The translations under genes and the position numbers were made by a program. The notes under the pieces are model-generated. The model searched no databases. It was not told the origin of the DNA and worked only from the letters and a program-made list of their open reading frames with translations. From Terriglobia bacterium (GTDB taxonomy: Bacteria > Acidobacteriota > Terriglobia > UBA7540), in assembly GCA_030040295.1 (NCBI GenBank), contig JASHTZ010000327.1:1-6783 (forward strand): a stretch of DNA of 6,783 nucleotides. Direction: 5' to 3'. This document shows, one piece after another, positions 1 through 4,708 of the stretch (its first letter is position 1; each line of letters opens with the position of its first letter).

Positions 1-88
1 CGAGCGGCAGGGCAGCCGTTCCCACCGCCGCTGCTCCGGCAAGTGAGCCTTTCAGGAATGAACGGCGAGCGGACTTTCTGATGCGCAT
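1..88 (-). CDS. N-terminus of a Tat-exported protein (partial)
   Basis: Only the first 29 codons are inside the window; the gene continues beyond base 1. It starts with ATG at 88 and opens with MRIRKSARRSFLKGSLAGA, followed by an Ala/Gly-rich hydrophobic stretch ending in AALPL. RRSFLK at residues 8-13 matches the twin-arginine (Tat) consensus S/T-R-R-x-F-L-K, so the product is inferred to be exported already folded, often with a bound cofactor. A GGAGG ribosome-binding site six bases upstream supports the start. It follows rdgB on the same strand after a 109-bp gap, so it may be separately transcribed. Oxidoreductases, hydrolases and DUF1501-type proteins all carry such leaders; nothing here chooses between them. 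The signal peptide is well supported, the function unknown. Confidence 0.8.
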   Translation of the reverse strand, partial: MRIRKSARRSFLKGSLAGAAAVGTAALPL

Positions 89-94
89 GGAAGG

Positions 95-99
95 CCTCC
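95..99 (-). promoter_or_regulatory. Shine-Dalgarno site of the Tat-signal gene
   Basis: The minus strand reads GGAGG followed by six bases (CCTTCC) and then the ATG at 88. This is a textbook spacing and is the main reason for calling such a short partial ORF a real gene. Confidence 0.75.
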
Positions 100-122
100 A
101 AAGGTGAACTCGGGTGCTTCGG

Positions 123-148
123 CGCGCCTTGGACCGCCAAGCGGCGCG
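123..148. repeat. GC-rich imperfect inverted repeat after rdgB
   Basis: CGCGC (123-127) can pair with GCGCG (144-148), and CTTGG (128-132) with CCAAG (137-141). This gives ten pairs with a two-base bulge (142-143) and an ACCG loop. It lies about 50 bases beyond the rdgB stop and before the Tat-signal gene, where a terminator might be expected. There is no T-tract on the minus-strand side, so it is not a canonical intrinsic terminator. It could slow transcription or be chance in GC-rich DNA. Confidence 0.3.
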
Positions 149-197
149 GGCGCCGGAGGGGCTAAACCTATCACAATCGCGGCCACGCGGCGATGGA

Positions 198-902
198 TTA
201 CTGTTGTGGGGATCTGAGGTAATCAAGCAGTTTGCGGAATGCCGCGCCGCGGTGCGAGACCGCGAGCTTCTCTTCCGGCTGCATCTCCGCGAAGGTTTTG
301 TCCAATGGGGGATAGAAGAAGTACGGGTCGTATCCGAAGCCGCCGGTGCCGCGCGCTTCGTCAATGATGATCCCGTCTACGCTCCCCTCCACGGCCGTAA
401 CCACGCGCCCGGAATTGGCGAGAGCAATTACGCAAACGTAATGCGCAGCGCGTCCCGTGGTGACGCCCGAGTTTCGAGTTTCGAATCTCGATCTTCGCCT
501 TTCAGCTTCGTGGATTTCCGCCAGCAGGCGTTGGTTGTTCTCTTCATCTGTGGCATGAGGTCCGGCGAAGCGCGCGGAGTAGATTCCGGGCGCGCCATGG
601 AGCGCGTCGACGCAAATGCCGGAGTCATCGGCGAAAACCCATTCCGCCGTCTTTGAGCCGTAATACTCCGCCTTCTTGCGCGCGTTTTCTTCAAACGTCG
701 TTCCATCCTCAACGCAGGCGGTTATCGCGGAAATTCCGGGCAGCGCCTCGACGGTTATGCCCCGAATGGCGGCAGCAGCGGCGAATTCGCGCAGTTTGCC
801 CGGATTGGAAGAAGCCAGGAACAGGAGCGAGGGGGGAGCGACGACTGGCAAGCGGGAATTTGGCGCGAAAAGCTTTTCGGGAGGTATCGGGTTACTCTTC
901 AC
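198..902 (-). CDS. rdgB: XTP/dITP diphosphatase (RdgB/HAM1 family)
   Basis: Nucleoside-triphosphate pyrophosphatase of the cytosol. The family hydrolyses dITP, XTP and ITP to the monophosphate plus pyrophosphate, keeping deaminated purines out of DNA and RNA. Family motifs appear in order: SSNPGK (31-36, nucleotide binding), the E-N segment near 71-73, ADDSG (91-95, metal/catalytic acid), SARFAG (109-114), GYDPYF (190-195), and FAEM..EEK..SHRG (204-219). At 234 residues it is longer than the usual roughly 200. About 25 residues precede the canonical LLFLASSNPGK, and about 13 extra residues fall between LLAEI and YVCV (roughly 132-152), coinciding with a 7-bp repeat. The start is GTG at 902, overlapping the rph stop as GTGA, which implies coupled translation. 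No strong ribosome-binding site is visible. An in-frame TTG at residue 18 is an alternative start giving a more usual length. Confidence 0.95.
   Translation of the reverse strand: MKSNPIPPEKLFAPNSRLPVVAPPSLLFLASSNPGKLREFAAAAAIRGITVEALPGISAITACVEDGTTFEENARKKAEYYGSKTAEWVFADDSGICVDALHGAPGIYSARFAGPHATDEENNQRLLAEIHEAERRRSRFETRNSGVTTGRAAHYVCVIALANSGRVVTAVEGSVDGIIIDEARGTGGFGYDPYFFYPPLDKTFAEMQPEEKLAVSHRGAAFRKLLDYLRSPQQ
469..503. repeat. Degenerate 7-bp tandem repeat inside rdgB
   Basis: Five consecutive heptads are seen on the plus strand: GAGTTTC, GAGTTTC, GAATCTC, GATCTTC, GCCTTTC. The first two are identical and all end in TC. The period is not a multiple of three, yet the rdgB frame stays open and translates it as ERRRSRFETRNS (residues 134-145). 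This is within the part of the protein that is longer than E. coli RdgB. The array therefore looks like an expansion or insertion tolerated in a surface loop. The units are short and degenerate, so an array formed by chance cannot be excluded. Confidence 0.6.
866..879. repeat. 14-bp perfect palindrome CGAAAAGCTTTTCG
   Basis: The sequence equals its own reverse complement over 14 bases. It lies 23-36 bases after the GTG start of rdgB, in the stretch encoding the non-conserved N-terminal extension (around EKLFA). It could bind a dimeric protein or form a small hairpin near the start of translation. No function is established. Confidence 0.5.
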
Positions 903-1681
903 TTGTTGCTCATCTGGATCTTCAGGATCGACTTCTGGACTTCAATCAAGCGCTGGATTGCAGGGCGCGCGAGCTCAATCAAGGCGTTCAGGTCGTTGGT
1001 GGAGAAGGTGCGGCCTTCCGCCGTGGCTTGGGTTTCCACCAGCCTGCCTGCGCCGGTCATGACGATGTTCATGTCCACTTCGGCGGTGGAATCCTCCGCA
1101 TAGCTGAGATCGAGCAGCATCTCCTCGCCGACAATGCCCACGCTGATGGCGGCGAGGTAATCCTTTAGGGGATTCGCCTTGAGCCCGCGTTGCACTTGCA
1201 GTTTCAGCACGGCCAGGCCGAGGGCCACAAGGGCGCCGCTGACCGAGGCCGTGCGCGTGCCGCCATCGGCGCGGATGACGTCGCAATCGATCCACACCGT
1301 CCGCTCACCCAGCACCTCCAGGTCGATCACCGCGCGCAGCGAGCGGCCAATAAGGCGTTGAATCTCCATGGTGCGTCCTGATTGGCGGCCGCGCGTGGAC
1401 TCCCGTGGCGTGCGTGTGCTGGTGGCGCGCGGAATCATGGAGTATTCGCTGGTAATCCACCCCCTTCCGCTTCCTTTCTGGAATGGAGGAACGCCGTCCT
1501 CCACCGAAGCCGTGCAGATCACCTGGGTTTCGCCGAGGCGAATCAGCGCAGAACCCTCCGCGCTGGAGATAAAATTGGGGACGATCTCGAGTGGCCGCAT
1601 TTCCGTTGCCGCGCGATGATCGGGCCGAACCAGCTTGCCGCCGGAGTACAGCAAGCCACTGAGTGGGCGTGGTGTGGGCAT
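899..1681 (-). CDS. rph: Ribonuclease PH
   Basis: Phosphorolytic 3'-to-5' exoribonuclease that trims the 3' ends of tRNA precursors and other RNAs, using phosphate and releasing nucleoside diphosphates; the family works as a hexameric ring in the cytosol. The whole domain is present: VRPDHR at 18-23, AEGSALIRLGETQVICTASV (41-60), RGWITSEYSMIPRAT (73-87), SGRTMEIQRLIGRSLRAV (101-118), GGTRTASVSGA (140-150, phosphate binding) and DLSYAEDSTAEVDMN (191-205, with the conserved acidic residues). At 260 residues it exceeds the usual 238-245, mainly through about 17 residues before the RPD motif. The ATG at 1681 is supported by GAAGGG four bases upstream. An in-frame TTG at residue 10 has no ribosome-binding site. 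Its stop overlaps the rdgB GTG start, a common rph-rdgB pairing. Confidence 0.97.
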   Translation of the reverse strand: MPTPRPLSGLLYSGGKLVRPDHRAATEMRPLEIVPNFISSAEGSALIRLGETQVICTASVEDGVPPFQKGSGRGWITSEYSMIPRATSTRTPRESTRGRQSGRTMEIQRLIGRSLRAVIDLEVLGERTVWIDCDVIRADGGTRTASVSGALVALGLAVLKLQVQRGLKANPLKDYLAAISVGIVGEEMLLDLSYAEDSTAEVDMNIVMTGAGRLVETQATAEGRTFSTNDLNALIELARPAIQRLIEVQKSILKIQMSNK

Positions 1682-1777
1682 ATTACCCTTCAGGTCCTTT
1701 TGTTGAGATCAAGCAAGTCCTCAATGGTTAGTTTCTTGTCTTCGGCATCACCCCTCTGTGATGGCGGATGACACCCT
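1682..1777 (-). other. 96-bp gap between the GerMN gene and rph, with possible small-ORF remnant
   Basis: It contains the rph ribosome-binding site (GAAGGG, 1686-1691). A 17-codon ORF (MKGVIRHHRGVMPKTRN, 1728-1781) starts with an ATG overlapping the GerMN stop (ATGA). One frame away, an open frame ending at the TGA of 1690-1692 reads DAEDKKLTIEDLLDLNKRT. It looks protein-like but has no ATG or GTG start; only a late TTG. Joining the two would need a -1 shift near the GGGG run at about 1749-1752. It may be a decayed small gene, a sequencing indel, or chance. No terminator or promoter was recognised. Confidence 0.3.
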
Positions 1778-2374
1778 TCATTGACTCGACTTCACCCTCG
1801 AGGGATCGGGTACGTAGGGCACGGTAAGATCCGCGTGCCCATCCAGGGTTTCCACTTCCTGTCCCTGAATCAAGAATTGTACTCTCTTCACCGAGGGTAT
1901 ATTCAGAGCAATGGAATCCACGATGGAATAAATCGCCAGGGTTTCGCTCTCGATGCCAGGCTCGAACTCGCCCAGCAAGTCGGACGACAAATCCAGGAAC
2001 GCCGTGCCATCGGCAGAGAGAAAGACGGCGCGCACGGAAGTAGAGGCCGGAAGCACGCGGCCATAACCCTGATGCGAGCCCTCGGCCAGCGCCAGCACGA
2101 CCTGGCGGATGCGGTCTGGATCGGCTTGCGCCCAGGTCAGCGAGCGGCTTTCCGGTAAGATTTTGCCCTCGTCCAGGGCTGGGAAGTAGAGTGTGGCAAC
2201 TTGTGTGGTGCCGTTGTTGGGCTGCAAGGCAATTTGGCTGAGCTTCGCCCGGGCTGCTTGCTCCGCCCGCGGTGGTTCCACAAAGACACGCTTGGAGAGC
2301 GAGCGCAGGTAGAATCCCCCCACGCCCAGGGCCACGAGGACAAAGACGAAGAAGATCGTGGCGCGGCGAGTCAA
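1778..2374 (-). CDS. Membrane-anchored GerMN-domain protein
   Basis: A 198-residue protein with one N-terminal hydrophobic segment (residues 7-23, after MTRRA), then a soluble part of about 170 residues, presumably on the outer face of the inner membrane. Residues about 58-178 fit the GerMN domain (named from spore-germination protein GerM): VATLYFPALDEGKILPE, the central RVLPASTSVRAVFLSADGTAFLDLSSDL, then ETLAIYSIVDSIALNIPSVKRVQFLIQG and a final ETLDGH. No lipobox cysteine is visible, so it is signal-anchored rather than a lipoprotein. The start is TTG at 2374, overlapping the amidase stop as TTGA, with AAAGGAGG nearby upstream; this indicates coupled translation. In spore formers GerM acts in the envelope with cell-wall enzymes. 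Pairing with an amidase suggests a peptidoglycan-related role here too, but the molecular function is unknown. Confidence 0.85.
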   Translation of the reverse strand: MTRRATIFFVFVLVALGVGGFYLRSLSKRVFVEPPRAEQAARAKLSQIALQPNNGTTQVATLYFPALDEGKILPESRSLTWAQADPDRIRQVVLALAEGSHQGYGRVLPASTSVRAVFLSADGTAFLDLSSDLLGEFEPGIESETLAIYSIVDSIALNIPSVKRVQFLIQGQEVETLDGHADLTVPYVPDPSRVKSSQ

Positions 2375-3888
2375 GGGGTAGTTCCTCCTTTCCAGAAGAT
2401 CGCCAGGGCTTGAACCACCGCACTCGCCACCTGCTGTTGGAAGGCGGGATTCGTGAGCGCCGCCGCGTCTCCGCTTGGGGCGAGGCGGCCCAATTCAACA
2501 GCCACGGCGGGCGAATCGACGCTACGCAACGAGTAAACCGGCGCAGTGGAAGGCTGTTCGACCTCCGCGCCATTGATCTGCGCGAGTTGCTGTTGCAGCG
2601 TCAGGGCCAGTTGGACGCTTTGCGTCGATTGCGATTCCTGCACTTCACTCCAAGGCAGAAAGGTGGGAGGCGGAGGCTGTGCGGGCGGGCTGGGAGGTTG
2701 GAAGGTGAAGATGGAAATGCGCGGTGATGATGCGCCCAGATCACCCGCATGGAAACTGATGAAGCACATTGCGCCGGAAAGGTTGGCGGCTAAGGCACGC
2801 TGCTCTGCGCTGACGTTCACATCTCCCGTGCGCGTCAGCACCACGCGGTACTTGTCCGTAGCCAGCAGGGCAGTCCGCACCTGCGCCACCACCTGCGCCA
2901 CCAGGTTCTTTTCAAGAATCCCGTCGCTGCTGTGGCCGCCGTTGTCCGTGCCGCCGTGTGCGGGGTCAAGAGCTACCACGGGAAGCGGCGGTCCAGGCGG
3001 CGTGGCGGGATTCTCTTCCGTCACGCTCGGGGCGGGTTGCTGAGGGAGAGTTGGAGCAGATACTGGCGGAGGATTGGGAGATGGCTGCGGCTGTTGAGCC
3101 TGTGGCATCAGGAGCGGCGGTTTCAGAACATCAGCCAGCAGGATCTTTCCACCTTCCGCCTCCACGGGATAGAAGTTTAGACCGCTCGCGGCGGGCGATA
3201 GGATCAGCTTCGGAACTCCGTCTTGATCGTCATAGCGAAGCTCGCTGAGATAGGGATTTTGAAACCGATATGACTGTTCCATCGGTTCGATGGGGTGGTC
3301 ACCCAGATACATAATCCATTTGCCATTGCTCGATGCCGTGGTCACAGTCACTTTGTCTGTAAACTGCACAGTAAGCCGCGCGCCATTGGCGATGGGATCC
3401 AGTCGAACAGTGAAGGATACGGGCTTGACGTCGCCAATGAAGATGCGATTCGTCCCATCCTGGTATTCCACGTCCTGGTGAGTCAAGTGGGGTAGAACCG
3501 TTGTGAGGAAGTCTACTGGAACCATCCATTGGCCATCCGAGAGGCGAACCGGTTCCAGGAGGTCGTATTGAGTATGGTCCACCTCAACCGAGGGCCCATT
3601 CGGCCGCAAGGCGATTTGCGTGTCGCCGAACCAGACTCGCACCTCATCCTTCTTCTCCTGAACCGCCGCAACCTTGCCCACCATGTTAAGAAGCTGCATC
3701 AGCGGCAGGTATTTGACGCCGGAAACCGTCTCGAAGGGAAGCAGATGGTGGGCGGAGGGAAAGTAGAAGACGAAGTTGTCGCTGCGGAGCTCGCGTGCCG
3801 GCCAGAAGATCGCTGCGACTCCTAGCAGGAGGATCGCAGGAAGAATCAACCGAGGTTTTGATATTCGCCGGGGAGGATGGGCAGGCAA
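2371..3888 (-). CDS. N-acetylmuramoyl-L-alanine amidase (AMIDASE_3 type)
   Basis: Zinc enzyme that cuts the bond between N-acetylmuramic acid and the L-alanine of the stem peptide, typically in cell separation. Its 505 residues comprise a membrane anchor or uncleaved signal (13-30); a region resembling copper-amine-oxidase-like stalk domains (about 45-152, with LPLMQLLNMVG and DGQWMVPVDFL); an AMIN-like beta region (about 156-256); a Pro/Gln-rich linker (257-303); and the catalytic domain (303-500). Expected catalytic residues are in place: H311 in DPAHGG, E326 in LEKN, H380 in SFHAG and E465 in VELG. A second proline-rich insert (397-410) breaks the domain between the second histidine and the final glutamate. 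The start is TTG at 3888, with AAAGGTG about eight bases upstream; no ATG or GTG lies close by in frame. It appears to be the first gene of the operon with the GerMN gene, rph and rdgB. Confidence 0.93.
   Translation of the reverse strand: MPAHPPRRISKPRLILPAILLLGVAAIFWPARELRSDNFVFYFPSAHHLLPFETVSGVKYLPLMQLLNMVGKVAAVQEKKDEVRVWFGDTQIALRPNGPSVEVDHTQYDLLEPVRLSDGQWMVPVDFLTTVLPHLTHQDVEYQDGTNRIFIGDVKPVSFTVRLDPIANGARLTVQFTDKVTVTTASSNGKWIMYLGDHPIEPMEQSYRFQNPYLSELRYDDQDGVPKLILSPAASGLNFYPVEAEGGKILLADVLKPPLLMPQAQQPQPSPNPPPVSAPTLPQQPAPSVTEENPATPPGPPLPVVALDPAHGGTDNGGHSSDGILEKNLVAQVVAQVRTALLATDKYRVVLTRTGDVNVSAEQRALAANLSGAMCFISFHAGDLGASSPRISIFTFQPPSPPAQPPPPTFLPWSEVQESQSTQSVQLALTLQQQLAQINGAEVEQPSTAPVYSLRSVDSPAVAVELGRLAPSGDAAALTNPAFQQQVASAVVQALAIFWKGGTTP
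2384..2391 (-). promoter_or_regulatory. Strong Shine-Dalgarno deciding the GerMN TTG start
   Basis: The minus strand reads AAAGGAGG, followed by AACTACCCC and then TTG at 2374. This near-perfect anti-16S match sits inside the last codons of the amidase gene. It fixes the TTG, which overlaps the amidase TGA, as the start. Confidence 0.75.
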
Positions 3889-3946
3889 TTCGTCGTCACC
3901 TTTGCGGCAGGAGTGGAGCGCCGCGTCGCTTCTCGTTCAAATGGAG

Positions 3947-3976
3947 ATTCTATAGGAATCGGGGCAAGTGCGGCAA
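3947..3976 (-). promoter_or_regulatory. Putative sigma70-type promoter of the amidase operon
   Basis: On the minus strand TTGCCG (3976-3971, four of six matches to TTGACA) is followed by 18 bases and then TAGAAT (3952-3947, five of six to TATAAT), inside the sequence TATAGAAT. Transcription would begin near 3940, about 50 bases before the amidase TTG. It lies in the 159-bp gap after the methyltransferase stop, the only gap in the minus-strand cluster long enough for a separate promoter ahead of the amidase. Prediction by eye only. Confidence 0.4.
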
Positions 3977-4047
3977 TGAAGTTTGGAGGAAGCTTTGAAG
4001 TGGCGCGGCCATTGTGACCTTGCCGGTGTGCACGTGAGGCGGCTACC

Positions 4048-4614
4048 CTAGAGGAGTTTTTGCGCCTGAAAACGGAATCTACGTGAATGGGCTTCAATCT
4101 GAATCTCGACGAACCCCGCCGCCTTTAGCCGCGCCTCGAACTTTGAAGGGTCAATGGGAACCAAGGTGTCAAATACATGAATCAAGCGCATATATGCATT
4201 GACAAGACTGTCTACGCCGGCGAATAAGCCGCCGGGTTGGAGAACGCGGTGAACCTCACGCAGTAATTGGTCTTGAAGTGCCTGAGAGGGAACATGATGA
4301 AGCATGGTGAAGCACACGGCGCCGGAAAATTGCGCGTCGGCGAAAGGCATGGCGGTGGCGTCACCCTGGAGGACAGTCACGTTGCTGCCGCGTAACCGGG
4401 CGGCGAGTGCGTCGGCGAGTGCGCGATCGATTTCCAGCGCAGTAAGCCGCCCCAGGCCTGAGCGCAGGATGTCGGTCGAAAGCCCGGGCCCGGGTCCCAC
4501 CTCGAGGACATTCGTTCCAAGTTGAGCTCCCTGTAGGGCCCAGGGCACAACGTTCGTTTCCAGTTCCCTTCGCCAACGATTCGATCGGCACAGCCAGCGG
4601 TGAATGCGGTTCAT
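4048..4614 (-). CDS. Class I SAM-dependent methyltransferase
   Basis: A 188-residue soluble Rossmann-fold methyltransferase of the Methyltransf_11 / UbiE-like type. Motif I is VLEVGPGPG (36-44), binding S-adenosylmethionine; the acidic residue at the end of strand 2 is E61 in ALEIDR; the adenine-side motif is GDATAMPF (84-91); and CFTMLHHV (101-108) with RVLQPGG (123-129) are the post-I/III motifs. The C-terminal part ends in AAGFVEIQIEAHSRRFRFQAQK, which resembles the last strands of the fold and suggests a complete gene. The methyl acceptor cannot be read from sequence. The ATG at 4614 has only a weak upstream GAAG. The gene is co-directional with the amidase operon (159 bp away, no T-rich terminator between them) and divergent from the cytochrome gene. 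Confidence 0.9.
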   Translation of the reverse strand: MNRIHRWLCRSNRWRRELETNVVPWALQGAQLGTNVLEVGPGPGLSTDILRSGLGRLTALEIDRALADALAARLRGSNVTVLQGDATAMPFADAQFSGAVCFTMLHHVPSQALQDQLLREVHRVLQPGGLFAGVDSLVNAYMRLIHVFDTLVPIDPSKFEARLKAAGFVEIQIEAHSRRFRFQAQKLL

Positions 4615-4708
4615 AACTTCAAATTCTTTGCAGCAGACTCGATGAATATGTTAACCTAAGAACTTCCTCGGGTTGCGGGACATTCTCCGCGCCCTCAGTG
4701 AACCGAAA
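4615..4708. other. 94-bp divergent intergenic region
   Basis: It separates the methyltransferase (leftward) from the cytochrome gene (rightward), so it should hold promoters for both. I see TTGCAG (4628-4633) and TATGTT (4647-4652) on the plus strand, but the 13-bp spacing is too short. A minus-strand TTAACA at 4654-4649 lacks a well-placed -10. The GTTAAC palindrome (4650-4655) is noted without meaning. No confident promoter or operator is called. Confidence 0.4.

Noticed and set aside
123..148. Intrinsic terminator after rdgB
   Set aside because: The stem is reasonable but no T-tract follows on the minus strand, so it is listed only as an inverted repeat.
114..656. 180-codon plus-strand open frame
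   Set aside because: It lies antisense to rdgB, has no family resemblance, and the rdgB motifs on the other strand are unambiguous.
1795..1804. 10-bp palindrome CCCTCGAGGG near the end of the GerMN gene
   Set aside because: It is short and inside conserved-frame coding sequence in GC-rich DNA; chance is a sufficient explanation.
1728..2573. 281-codon minus-strand open frame
   Set aside because: It overlaps the GerMN gene and the end of the amidase in another frame. Its Arg/Ser/Trp-rich composition and lack of motifs mark it as a shadow; only its last 17 codons were considered as a possible small ORF.
4628..4652. Promoter for the cytochrome gene (TTGCAG / TATGTT)
   Set aside because: The 13-bp spacer is too short for a sigma70 promoter and both boxes are weak.
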